Source: Colias croceus (taxonomy: Eukaryota; Arthropoda; Insecta; Lepidoptera; Pieridae). From it: a stretch of DNA of 64,000 nucleotides. Below are positions 22,787 to 34,195 of the stretch, one piece after another. The stretch lies in contig NC_059545.1 in NCBI RefSeq assembly GCF_905220415.1, positions 7,822,001-7,886,000 on the forward strand, given 5' to 3'. How positions within the stretch are numbered: position 1 is the first letter of the stretch; every line of letters begins with the position of its first letter. The notes beneath the pieces are model-generated. The model did no database searches. It saw only the letters and a program-made list of their open reading frames with translations, and was not told the DNA's origin. Both the position numbers and the translations under genes were made by a program.

Positions 22787-24982
22787 CTATTTGTCTTTCT
22801 GTTTCAAAGACTGTATGTACATTTCCAACGATTTTTGTGTTTTAGGGTTACTTAGGAAACCTAAGAATTCTGCAGCATCCGTTTTCCTATTGTCTTTTAA
22901 CCACTGGTTTGTACTGGCTCTGTACTTTTGTTTAGTAACCGCTCTTGCTAATGCCGGAATCCTGTTGAACTGCTTTATAAATTCTTTGCATTTATTTATC
23001 GCGTCCTCTTTGTCACTCGCAACATCGTCAATTAGACCCACCTGAAAAATATTTTTATTAGAATTAATTTAGATATAATGAGTCTGCATTTGCAATAAGT
23101 CTAATAACTGATAACGATCATCTCAAATTAGCATTAAGATATTATGTTGGATTACATAAGATGCAATAACAATATAATAATTATATTACTATGCAATAAT
23201 AGCCTTTTTAGATTGATAAAATATTTGCGATGATAGTAAAAAGGAAAGATCTTATCATATAATTTGTGTATGGAGTCATAGTGTTCGGTTCAGTAGTGTT
23301 TGTGAAAGTATAACAAACATCCTCACAAAATAATAATATAGGTGGATTGCTCCACGCAAACGAAGGTGCAAACGCAACCTATATTAATTATTTAAACATA
23401 CCTTCAAAGCCTCATCCACAGTGAACAATTTTCCCGTAGTAAGTGCCAATTCCGCCTGCCTCCTAGGCAATGTATTACATATAGTGTCCATGAACCACAA
23501 TGGGGCCACAATACCCAGAGCGGTTTCGTTAAGCCCTATCGTGTATCTGCCGCTCACCATAGCTCGATATTCGCAAGATGTCGCTAGTAAACAACCACCG
23601 GCTGGTGCGTGACCCTGGAATGTAAAAACAGAATGAATACAATGTTTTCTAGTTTTGTTGCCTCTCGTTATAAATGCAAGATTTTTTCCTAATGTTCTTT
23701 CCTTTAATTTAATCCTTTAAACTTATAATTATCAAATTCTAACTTGTAATATAATATTAGATTTAATATAAAATCACTTACATTAATCGCAGCAGCTGTT
23801 ATGAAGCTGGCTTCAAAGAGTTTTAGCCAAACTTCTTGCAATGTTGTCCAGAAAAGTTCCGCTCTCTTCATATCAGGTTTATACATCTCCATAATATCAA
23901 GACCAGCTGAAAATACTGTGGGTGATGCCTGTAAGGAATAGGATAATGCATTATAAGTGGTTATTTTATTTAAATAAAACTGCTTTCACATCTTCTAGAT
24001 ATGTTGTGCATTTTATCTTAGATTTTTTTTAAATATGAACTGAGAGGAAAGTCTTAGTTATAATAACATAATTTTATGTATGAACAAATATGTCGAAAAG
24101 TAAAAAATGATACATTGGGTAGGAGCGATTAGTTATAATAGATATTAAGATAATTTATTTTATTTTAAGTATGTTTTCATTAAAAATCTCTCTACATCTA
24201 CTCTCTAATACGTTCGATACTTATATTAAAAATATCGATAATTCCCGCATTTTGCGCCGCAGGTGATGTTATTTTTTCTGAGTCAACAATGGTTTTAAGA
24301 GTAAATATGAACTGAGAGGAGTCACATTTATCATAACATAATTTTATGTATGAAAAAATATGTTGAAAAGTTAAAAATGATATATCATGTATATTATGGG
24401 CAAGTGGTGCAACTGGCCATAGCTGTATCATTTTATTTGTGAAAGTCTTTTATTGAAGATTAAATTAAATAATTTTTTAATTTGAATTTTTTCATGAAAA
24501 CTGTTTTGTAATAATTCTTAATAACTTTGTGTAGACTCAAGGACAATTTTTATTTAATGCATTGTGTGCGTCTTAGATAAGAGGTTCTAATTTCTAATCT
24601 TCTAATCACTCCTGGATACGAGTTCTATAATGGCTCCCTATCATTGCACTGATAACAAAATTAGCAAAATTATTATAGTTTATTAATTTTTACACTAAAG
24701 AATAATAGAAAATCAAGAAAATAATTAATTAATTATTTAATTAAAAAATATACTTACAGAAGTCAGAATCAGGGCTCTAAATTTATTCTTGCTAACTTCA
24801 TCCAGCGATTTGCTTATTTCTTGCAGCAAGTCCAAATTAAGACTATTCACAGGTGGTCTTTGTAACGTTAGGACTGCAATACCTTCATTGTCAGCATTCA
24901 AGCTTGTTAGGTTTGCTTGACTGGACAAAGCCCTAACGCTGGGCGCGACTTGCTTCAAACTTCTTATTCCTTGTCTTATCAT
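22787..24982 (-). CDS. Eci1: Enoyl-CoA delta isomerase 1, mitochondrial, copy A (4 coding exons)
   Basis: Exons 24758-24982, 23782-23928, 23402-23614 and 22787-23041 are all phase 0 and give 279 aa. It converts 3-cis and 3-trans enoyl-CoA to 2-trans-enoyl-CoA in beta-oxidation of unsaturated fatty acids. The N-terminus MIRQGIRSLKQ is basic and suits a mitochondrial presequence. The crotonase fold is seen in VFSAGLDIMEM (oxyanion loop), GHAPAGGCLLATSCEYR (second oxyanion glycine region) and RYTIGLNETALGIVAP, which holds the family's catalytic glutamate (NETxLGI). The C-terminus LEMYIQSLKQ resembles the family end. The start is the ATG after a 5' UTR acceptor (CTGCAG, TAACCAGCAAG). It is about 93% like copy B by eye. 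Its upstream UTR exon does not match copy B. Two MITEs sit in the 3' flank. Confidence 0.92.
24116..24302 (-). repeat. Insert in ECI1-A intron 1 flanked by ~85 bp direct repeats, related to 25945-26105
   Basis: The block containing GGTAGGAGCGATTAGTT, CTCTCTACATCTACT and GCGCCGCAGGTGATGTTA also occurs at 25945-26105, downstream of copy B. Here it is bordered by two copies of a sequence starting AAATATGAACTGAGAGGA and containing ATAACATAATTTTATGTATG (about 24028-24114 and 24303-24388). The matching intron in copy B has only one such flank and no insert. Confidence 0.65.
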
Positions 24983-25371
24983 CTTGCTGGTTACTGCAGG
25001 AATAAACAATAATTTTTGTTACAGAACCTTAAATAGATATTTTTCAGTAAATATTTGATTAAATTTGATAAATTTAGTTATTGCGATCGTATAGGTACTT
25101 GTCGCAAATTAGGACAGGCACCTTCTAATTGTTTCTGATAAAATTGCAATACATACCAGTAGCACAGTATTACAATATTATTTTCTATGTAATACTGTGC
25201 CAGTAGTTATACCGATAAATTATTTTGCTTGGCTTTTTGATACTTGTGATATTATAATTATTTAACTTCTAAACTATCAATAATTCTGTATATTGTATAA
25301 CTTTAAATTTATTAAAGTAAAACATGTTCAAACGATTATACCTATTTTAAAATAAAATAGATACTTACAAG

Positions 25372-25500
25372 TAGGGCATGCACCCGGGTTTACCCGGTTC
25401 CAAAAAAACCGGGTAAACCCGGGTTTTTTGATGATCTTGAGAACCGGGTCTGAGTAGTATGAAACCCGGTTTTCCCGGTTCCAACCAAAATATTAAAATA
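25372..25500. repeat. ACCCGGGT/ACCCGGTT inverted-word repeat at the ECI1-A 5' breakpoint
   Basis: The stretch starts AGTAGGGCATGCACCCGGG and consists of repeated CCCGGTT and AACCGGG words in both orientations. It begins exactly where similarity between ECI1 copies A and B ends. It may be the end of a hAT-type element; the family is uncertain. Confidence 0.5.
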
Positions 25501-25514
25501 TAAAGTATTATTTA

Positions 25515-25709
25515 CTAGCTGTTCCCCGCAGTTTCACTCGCAATGCTCCGCTCCTGTTGGTCTTAGCGTGATGATAGATGATAGCCTATAGCCTTCCTCG
25601 ATAAATGGGCTATCTAACACCGAAATAATGTTTCAAATCGGGCCAGTAGTTCCTGAGATTAACGCGTTCAAACAAACAAACAAACAAATTCTTCAGCTTT
25701 ATAATATTG
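25515..25709 (-). mobile_element. Helitron-like element (5' end worn)
   Basis: The 3' end on the minus strand is GGAACAGCTAG followed by T. It shares GACCAACAGGAGCGGAGC, TTTGTTTGTTTGTTTGAACG and AGCTGAAGAATTTG-type words with 8982-9197. The TCTATACTAAT start is replaced. Confidence 0.65.
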
Positions 25710-26353
25710 AAATATTAGCCAAAGAAAATATTTTCGATTCAAACAAATTTTTCCTCCGGGCTCCGACATACATGCTAGCTTACAAGTATGTACGTTTTGG
25801 CGCGTAACTATTGTTTTATGAAAGATCTTGAAATAATGGAAATGAATAATGAAAACGAATGTTTTTGGGTAGATAGTATATTAATTAGCGTGCCTATTCA
25901 TATCCTGTAGGTATTTTAAATTGTTTCACTTTTTTATTACATTGGTAGGAGCGATTAGTTGGATATTAACATAATTTATTTTCTTTTAAATATGTTTTCA
26001 TAAAAAATCTCTCTACATCTACTGTCTAATACGTTCGATTTATTAAAAATAGCGATTTTGCGCCGCAGGTGATGTTATTTTTTCAACAATGGTTTTAACA
26101 GTAACTACTTTTACTTTCATTAAATAAAATAATAATTTGTTTAGATTAAGGACAATCAAAACAGTTTGGGTAACATTGCGAACTTAGAGCATTAAACCAA
26201 CATTGCGCATTAAACAAAAATTTTTTGGACTAAAAATCTGCGCGTAAAGTTAGGTACTACCCTAGTATTATAATGAAACCAAAATAAAAATTAACTATCA
26301 TTTATTCAGTTAGCTTTGTCACTAACAAAGAAACGTCATTCATTTACTTAAAA

Positions 26354-26522
26354 TCTAATATATAAAAATCAATGCCACTTTTCGTTGTAATTCCATAACT
26401 CGAGAACGGCTGAACCGATTTCGATAATTCTTTTTTTATTATATTCCTTGAAGTACGAGGATGGTTCTTATGTAGAGAAAACGTTAATATGTACCACGGG
26501 CGAAGCCGGGGCGGACCGCTAG
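26354..26522 (+). mobile_element. Helitron-like element, complete ends
   Basis: It starts TCTAATATATAAAAATCAAT after an A and contains CGGCTGAACCGATTTCGATA. It ends GGGCGGACCGCTAG before a T. An inverted relative is at 48413-48582. Confidence 0.75.
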
Positions 26523-26671
26523 TACAGTATAAAAATATTCAATCGTGTAAGTATACCTATATCTAAAATTGTATAATAATTGACATTCACGTGGATGCGT
26601 TTTTTACATTTCACAGGTAAAATGGTCATTATACTACAAGGTATATATATATATGGTATAAAAAGTTATAT

Positions 26672-29331
26672 TTATTTTGCTTTCTGTTTCAAAGACTGGA
26701 TGTACATTTCCAACGATTGTTGTATTTTAGGGTTACTTAGGAAACCTAAGAACTCTGCGACATCAGCTTTCCTATTGTCTTTTAACCATTGGGTTGTACT
26801 GGCTCTGTACTTTTGTTTAGTGACCGCTCTTGCTAATGGCGGAATCCTGTTGAACTTCTTTATAAATTCTTTGCATTTATTTATCGCATCCTCTTTGTCA
26901 GTCGCAACATCGTCGATAAGACTCACCTGAAAAATATTTTTATTAGAAATAATTTAATTAACATTAGTCTAATATACTTGCAATAAGTCCAATGACTGAT
27001 AAGCATCATCTCAAATTAGAATTAAGATAATATGTTGGATTACATAAAATGCAATAACAATTAACAGTATAATTATATTACTAGGCTATAATATTACATA
27101 TAACCCGAGCAGATAGAGAATAGATCTGAAGATGGCGACGGGCAGGTAGGTACTTATGGTAGGGTTCGCAAATTAAGTTCTCTAACATCGGTTTTTTGGT
27201 TCATCCATTTGTTTTTAAAGTTTGTAGCAAAAACTCAACAAAAATAAATAACAATAAAATGTAACGCAAACAATATAACAATCAAACTCAACAAAAACAA
27301 CAATATCAATAAAAGCAACTATAACTCGGAGTGCGTCAAGTACCTAGCTTAGAAAGCGAATCCCGCCTGATTATTTTTTTGCAATGCGTACTTTATAACT
27401 TATAAGACCCGGAAAGAAAAAACACTGCTGTACAACTACATTTTTAAACATACCTTCAAAGCCTCATCAACAGTGAACAGTTTTCCCGTAGTGAGTGCCA
27501 ATTCCGCCTCTCTACTAGGCACTGTATTGCATAGACTGCCCATGAACCACACTGGGGCCACAATACCGAGGGCCGTTTCGTTGAGCCCTATCGTGTATTT
27601 GCCGCTCACCATAGCGCGGTATTCGCATGATGTGGCTAGTAAACAGCCACCAGCTGGTGCGTGGCCCTTGAATAGAATGAAATCTCGTTAATATAGAGTT
27701 TTTGTGTACATAGTACATTGGAAATTAAAGAGTTTTACAGTTCTATACCCAAAGGATAAAAACCAGACCTGTTACTGTAACTTTGCTATCTATCTGTCTA
27801 CTAGACCCTCTGTTACCAAGCTGTGTCTCATGAACCATGATAGATAAATAACAATAGATAGTTGAATTATTTCCGTTGCCACTATAACAACAAATAGTAA
27901 AAATTCAGGTTAAGCAACGATTGGTAGTCATAAATTGGATGGGTTACTATTCTATTTATCATTCGTTTAAATCATTTATCATTTCTTAAATCCATTATGA
28001 ATAATACAAATAAATATTAATCACTTAAATGAGTAAGCAACGGATGTTAGTGTAAACACTGTTATCCTTGAAACCAGTGGTTTGGTTTCACTTATTATAT
28101 TAAATCTTACTGATAATACTATTTATTCTAAGTCAATGCAAATCAAATACATTGTTCACAATGCATTTACATAAACTTATTTATTTATATGCTCCTCTTA
28201 CTAATTAATTGTAATTTATTAAACAAAAACGTTTGTTGACCCCTCCTTACAAATGCAAGATTTTTTCCTAATGTTTTTGATCCTTTTAAGTTATAATTAC
28301 CAAGTTATAACTAATAATATAATATTAGATATATTAGATTATTGATTTATAACCAAAGTAATACAATATCACTTACATTAATCGCAGCAGCGGTTATGTA
28401 GCTGGCTTCGAAGAGTTTTAGCCAAACTTCTTGCAATGTTGTCCAGAAAAGTTCTGCTCTTTTCATATCAGGTTTGTACATCTCCATAATATCAAGACCG
28501 GCTGAAAATACTGTTGGTGATGCCTATAAGGAATAAATAACTTCTAAGATATAGAATAGGCATTTTAGGAGGTTTCTTGTTTTAATATAACTCACATCCA
28601 TGCACATCTTCAGGGTATATTCTACTTTTTATCAGAGATTTTTAAATATTAACTAAGAGAAAAGTCAGTTAAAATTTCATAATTTGATGTAGTTATGAAA
28701 ATATATTATGTCTAAAATTGTTAAATATCAGGAAGGAACATTATTGGGAAGTAGTGAAACAGACCGTTACTGTATCATTTTATAGTACATTTCTCGTTAA
28801 ATTCATGTTTTTCTTCGTCTTAGATAAGAGGTATAAGTTCTAATCTTCTAATCACTCCTGCATACGAGTTCTATAATAGCTCCCTATCACTGCACTGATA
28901 ACAAAATTATTATTGTTAATTTTTTTTTATTAATTTTTACAGCAAAAAATTATAAATACCTAATTATTGAGAATGGAAATGGTAAATTTATAAAAAAAAT
29001 AGCCACTAACGTATGTGTCGGGGCATTATTATCGATCGGAAAAAATTAAAATCATGCCGAAATTCGTGCCACAAATTTCTAAAGTCAACCCAAAAAATAT
29101 ACTTACAGAAGTCAGAATCAGGGCTCTGAATTTATTCTTGCTAACTTCATCCAGAGATTTGCTTATTTCTTGCAGCAAGTCCAAGTTAAGACTATTCACA
29201 GGTGGTCTTTGTAACGTTAGGACTGCAATACCTTCATTGTCAGCATTCAAGCTTGTTAGGTTTGCTTGACTGGACATAGCCCTAACGCTGGGCGCGACTT
29301 GCTTCAATCTTCTTATTCCTTGTCTTATCAT
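26672..29331 (-). CDS. Eci1: Enoyl-CoA delta isomerase 1, mitochondrial, copy B (4 coding exons)
   Basis: Exons 29107-29331, 28377-28523, 27454-27666 and 26672-26926 give 279 aa. The lengths of all four exons are identical to copy A (225, 147, 213 and 255 bp). It has the same reaction and motifs: VFSAGLDIMEM, GHAPAGGC and RYTIGLNET in the same order. Substitutions from copy A are scattered (for example RRLK for RSLK, TATDKED-type changes, KQKAK for KQKDK) with no stop or frameshift, so both copies look functional. The exon 3 acceptor is AAG rather than CAG. Upstream, a 5' UTR exon ends at a GTAAGT donor (29744-29749), which copy A also has, but sequence beyond it differs. Tandem head-to-tail arrangement with copy A, about 4.3 kb offset. 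Confidence 0.92.
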
Positions 29332-29749
29332 CTTGCTGGTTACTGCAAGAATAAACAATATTTTTTGTTACAGATCCTTAAATATATATTTTTCACGTAA
29401 ATATTATTGCGATCGTATACACACAGCAAATTAAGAGTAACACCTATTAATTATTGTTTATGATAAAATTGCACTATATAGGTACCAGTAGCCCGATAAA
29501 TTGTTTTGTTTTTTTTACACACTGCGAGGAATATAATATCATCTACATTTTATACGTCTTATATCAACAAAAAAATTATTTTGTTTTGTTATTTGAATCT
29601 TGATATTATAATTACCTAGTTAACTTCTAAACTTTCAAATAGTATGTATCAGTATGTATAAAGATTAACTTTAAATAATATATTAAAGTAGGTATAACAT
29701 GTTCAAGTGAATATACCTGTTTAAAAATAAAATAAATAGGTACTTACAG

Positions 29750-30083
29750 GTATGTACTTGTTGCTTAAAAAAATTGAAATAAACCTTTGGACTTGAAAAT
29801 TGAAATTGGAACCAAAGACATTGGAACAATTTAATCTAGTTTATCTACTTGGCATTTTGTCAATTATTGTTTACGTCTGAGTTCCGTTCCGATCCACTTC
29901 CGTTCAAGTAAAATTAAAAGTTCTGTTACCAAGTGATTTTGTGATTGTATGCATCTTTGTAACCGCACAACTTGATTTATTTTAGTTTTTAGTTTTTATG
30001 ATATATTTTCTATCCATGGCGAATGAATGATTGCAAACCAATGCAAATTGCAAATATGTAATTATCTGTGGTCTAGGTAAGAA
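29750..30083 (-). promoter_or_regulatory. Putative 5' UTR exon and promoter of ECI1 copy B
   Basis: A GTAAGT donor on the minus strand at 29744-29749 pairs with the acceptor just upstream of the copy B start codon. The non-coding first exon should begin somewhere in 29750-29950. The THAP transposon starts at 30084, so it sits just behind this promoter. No core promoter motif is certain. Confidence 0.4.
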
Positions 30084-30597
30084 TAAGAGCGTTTTCCCAT
30101 TATCCGATCCGATATCGGATATCGGAAGCCGATAGCCGATATCCGATATCGGACACAATTTGCCCTTTCACATTATCCGATAATATCGTCCCGATATCAT
30201 GAGTGTTGCCAGAAACTGGAAAAGTCGTAGACAGAGTAACTAATAGACCCAATGACGATACCTTTCTCACTTACACAAGAAAGAGAGCGAAAATACCATA
30301 ACAAATGCATAAGACAAAGACACAAATACCCAATTTTTTGTCCCTTAGTGTGTAACCTGTTTTTCAAGATCAGCAACTTGAGTTGCGAAACAAACTTTGA
30401 CAGTTCGTGCCTTCATCGTGCTTGGTGTTCGAATTTTGGATATTATTTAGTAAAAAATCGATACGAGTACATTGAAAAGACGGTGAAATTATCTTAATTT
30501 ATACATCGAAGTAAATAGAATGGTGCGTTGTCGTGTTATTGCATGTATAAGCGATAGTGAGAAGAAAATTGCCGGTGTGTCTTTTCACGCGTAAGTA

Positions 30598-31777
30598 CAG
30601 TGCGACACAAAAGAGATGACAAAAAATGAGGGCGCCACCGTCGCTCATATAGCAACACTGATACTGCGACGCAAGCAATCTTGATACTATAGAATAAAAA
30701 TCAAAAAAATAAAAAGTAATAAATACCGCGATTTAAAGTTGTTTCATTCATCATCGTGTAAATTTAAGACAAAAATACATTAGTATTTTAAATGACCTAC
30801 CTAGGTCAAATTTTACTTTAATGTATTTGGAATTAGTTTATAGAAATCGGTCAAGCCATTTAGACAGCAGAGGCGCACATAGAATCAAACATACGAACAA
30901 ACAAACATACATACTTACAGCTCAAACCTAAGGCTCAAACACATTACGCTCCTTCTGGGTCCGTCAGGTAAAAAAAACAAGGTGATTTGAAAACTACATA
31001 TTTTTATTTATTTTTTGTAGATATTCTCCTTCATTTTTACTCCCTTGCTCCACTATCCTGCGTACTGTGCTTTCAGAAACCCCTATAACAAACGAATTAA
31101 GATGAATAAAATCAAATAGTACATTTAACATATTTATTTAGTAGCTTAAAACTATTTTTTTTTATGTCGGAGGCCAAGACTCACTTGGGATCCCTGCGTC
31201 CACTCTAGTAAGTAGCAAGTAAGGATTCATAGATAGCTGTATGAAAATAGTTATCACTATACTATTTAAGGCTGGTTGGATTGGATATAACTTCTTGACT
31301 CAAATTGTGCTGGTCGCACTATAAAAACTAGTTTTTGTTTACATACAAATAACCTCAAATTAAATTTCAATAACGTAATAATCGCCATAGATACGTACGT
31401 TAAACACTCGTCACTAATGGAATATTCTATTTTACGTAGTACTGAGCAAAAATAAATGGAATCTCACCGGTATAATCTGCTGTACGTCTGTAAACGTTTT
31501 CCAAATATTTTTCTCGTTTTTCAGCTTGAAATTATGAGAAACACCGAATGAAAACTTTATATATGGCATCACGGACACCGCTACGTTTAACCTTTTTCAT
31601 GATTTCTCCTTTTTTGAGTAAATTTCTTGTTTAAAATAACAATTTTATCTCAACTTCACCAAATAAACAACAAATTTTTATTCAACTTGACAGCTGCATT
31701 GATAATTCAGGGTTGCCAGATAATGAAAAAAAAATTAGTTCCAAATTAATTAATTTCATCTCTTTTATGTCGCACTG
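30598..31777 (-). mobile_element. Tc1/mariner-like element nested in the THAP intron
   Basis: The ends CAGTGCGACACAAAAGAGAT and ATCTCTTTTATGTCGCACTG are inverted with one mismatch and are flanked by TA on both sides (30596-30597, 31778-31779), the target of the Tc1/mariner superfamily. The length is 1180 bp. It carries a decayed transposase on the minus strand. Confidence 0.8.
31005..31600 (-). pseudogene. Decayed Tc1/IS630-type transposase, N-terminal part
   Basis: A first segment 31468-31600 reads MKKVKRSGVRDAIYKVFIRC, then meets an in-frame stop, and resumes FQAEKREKYLENVYRRTADY. After a GTGAG donor and a TTATAG acceptor (31083), the frame continues GVSESTVRRIVEQGSKNEGE. The last part has the helix-turn-helix character of insect Tc1/IS630-like transposases (S-x-x-T-V-x-R-I). 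No DDE catalytic region is seen in the remaining sequence. Confidence 0.5.
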
Positions 31778-33097
31778 TACGACTTTATTGTCCTTATTTA
31801 TAGTTTCTCAGTGATGATTATTTATATTTTAGCCTAAAGTAACAACAAGTCGCTTTAAAACAAGGAAAATATTAGCGTAATATCGATTTTTACATTCAAT
31901 AACCTATAAACATCAACAAGTAAGTGTTGCCAGTGTCGGGAAAAATAATACCCCGATCATCAATAAAAAAATATTGATTTGACAATATGGCGAAACTCGA
32001 AAGTAAATGAATATGAAATCCCATAATAACCCAGTGTTTCGGGAAGACTTCGGCATCGAAAACATATTTTAATTTATTATTTCTCATAGTAATAATTGTG
32101 ATTGACATAAAATTACACTTTTAATTTTAGAGAACCTGAACTACCTGCGAGCATTAATTATTATTAACCTATGTTTATCGATTTGTTTCCAGATGATCCA
32201 GACCTACGTAATTAATGGATCGAAGTGGGAGAAAAGATTGGATTCTCACAAAATATTGTAAAATATGAACAAGCCAATGAAAAAGTAAGAAATGTGTACA
32301 CGAAATTAACATTGTTTCGTCATCAATAATCAATCTGCTTATATTTTTTTGTATCTACTAAATTGATTATAAAGACAAAAGAAAAATCTCTTATCTGGTT
32401 TTATTTAATTGCTCCTAAAAATATTTACCCTTTCCAAAACATCCGGGAGCTCGGATACTGTGGCAACATTCAACTTATACATTGACAAACTATCTTTGTC
32501 TCAGTCGCGGTTACAGAGTACCTTTGTCTATTAGTTTCTCTGTCTACGGGAAAAGTAGATATATGGGGAATTAAAAAAAACAGTGGATGCATTTGTGTTA
32601 CAAAAAATAAACTTTATTTTAAATAAAATAAATAGTGATAAATAAACTGATGTTTTTCAAACCGGTTTAATCTGCTGACTGTGGAGTATGGATTTGTACC
32701 CTCTGCAGAGTCAGAATCTAGTTTCAATATTCAATTTCATTGTGAGGCTTGTTTTTTTTATATGCTGTTTTTCTTTTTTTAATAATAGAACATGTTGTGT
32801 GGTCGTAGTGAATTTTAGAACTTTTTTATATTAAATCATGTATGACTGTTATGTTCTTAAATAAAATAAAATAAAATTCAAGTATTAAAGCGACGAAACT
32901 GGCAAATACAAATTCAAATTACATTTACAAATGTAGGTGCTGTTATTACAATTTTATAGTGCTAATATGTACATACTACCTATTATCTGGGTGTGCAAAT
33001 ATTTAAACAGAAATAAATTTAAACTAAAATAATTCTTCGTTGTCACAGATTCCACAATGTACGTAGTACAACAGACTAATAATAATATAGCCATGAC

Positions 33098-34195
33098 CAG
33101 AGGCGGCTCGTGACAAAATTTTATGGGTGTTCACTTGAAATAAAACACTGAAAATACATGGTGTAAATCAGTACAAGTACGGTCATTGAACTCGCGTATT
33201 GACTTTCGGTACGCGGAATCTAATGCTTTACGAATGTCTTGTCGTTCGATAGACGCCAATTGCAGTTCATTCAACAAATGGTACCTACCGAGATTGTGAA
33301 TGTTTTTTCATCTTGATTGAAAGATGAGCTAAGTCGTCAACGCCCGTTTCAGTCCAAGCACTCTCACCTCCGCCGGCCGCGCCCGCTTCAAATAAAAGAC
33401 ACGGAAAACAAAATATTTTGTTGCTTCCATGTTCATCACAACCACACAACCACGGTGTTTTCACATATTGTTCGGATTTAAACACACGCGTATATGTTTT
33501 CGTTTTTGTCGTACATTTTTGCGTAAGGTCAAGTTCAAGCCGTGGCGGTCCCTTAGCTTTCAATTCAAGCCGAATTTGTAACGTTTTAACACACTTTTTA
33601 ATGAACGCCACATTATAATTGTCCATTTTAACACTCACAAGTAATACTGATAACTACAGGCTATTTCAACACGTATCTTATGATTTTAATTAGAAAATTC
33701 CCGAATATACATTCGCGCGCGTGCAGTCAAGTTGACTAGAGTGTTTGTTTATATAGGCAACGTCGCGCGAAATCGCTGTCTTGTGTACGGGCGCGCGGTA
33801 AAAACGAACCGGCAACGTTTGCGGGAGCGGCGCTCCGAATTTTGCTATTTTTTCATATAAAATCTTCTGTTTCACGCGCAGGACTCTGACAAAACTATCT
33901 CTTTCACTCCTATTGGATTTCGTATTAGAAAATGTACTAAATATTTTTTCATTGGAGCGCAATCATGAGCGCTCCGCTACGCGCGTTTTATAATACAGTA
34001 TTATACCTACAGGTGTATTGTATGGAATGATGGAATGATGGATATATTCATTGGTATTGCCAGTAGTTTTTTACGATTACGATTGATTTTAAATAGTAAT
34101 AATTAATATTAATAATGAAATTAAGGAGTATGATTTTATTATAATTAATTATGGGAGTTCACTGCACCAGCGCTCCTTAGGGCGAGCCGCCTCTG
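33098..34195 (-). mobile_element. hAT-family transposon, deletion derivative, perfect 8 bp TSD
   Basis: The inverted ends are CAGAGGCGGCTCG and CGAGCCGCCTCTG, and the element is flanked by the perfect 8 bp duplication GCCATGAC (33090-33097 and 34196-34203). An 8 bp TSD and CAGxG ends are diagnostic of hAT. At 1098 bp it can hold only the N-terminal part of a transposase, on the minus strand. A related degenerate copy is at 53848-54585. Confidence 0.88.
33285..33638 (-). pseudogene. TTF-type zinc finger N-terminal fragment of a hAT transposase
   Basis: The 117-codon frame contains VKTPWLCGCDEHGSNKIFCF followed by PCLLF, and later WTETGVDDLAHLSIKMKKHS. W-x-C-x-C...F-C-F-P-C-L-L-F with a downstream HL-x-x-K-x-x-x-H is the TTF/ZMYM-type finger at the N-terminus of many hAT transposases. 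The catalytic RNase-H-like domain is absent, so this is a truncated protein at most. Confidence 0.7.

Larger units (their letters stand above)
30520..32284 (+). pseudogene. THAP-domain transposase gene, broken
   Basis: Exon 30520-30590 reads MVRCRVIACISDSEKKIAG then VSFHA before a GTAAG donor: C-x4-C and F-H are the first half of the C2CH THAP finger. A second exon after a TTTCCAG at 32192 reads DDPDLRN, a stop, then WIEVGEKIGF, matching the DPELRKKW segment of THAP domains; it needs a frame change relative to exon 1. The intron is split by a Tc1-like element inserted six bases into the donor site. Stop, frame offset and insertion make it a pseudogene. Confidence 0.65.
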
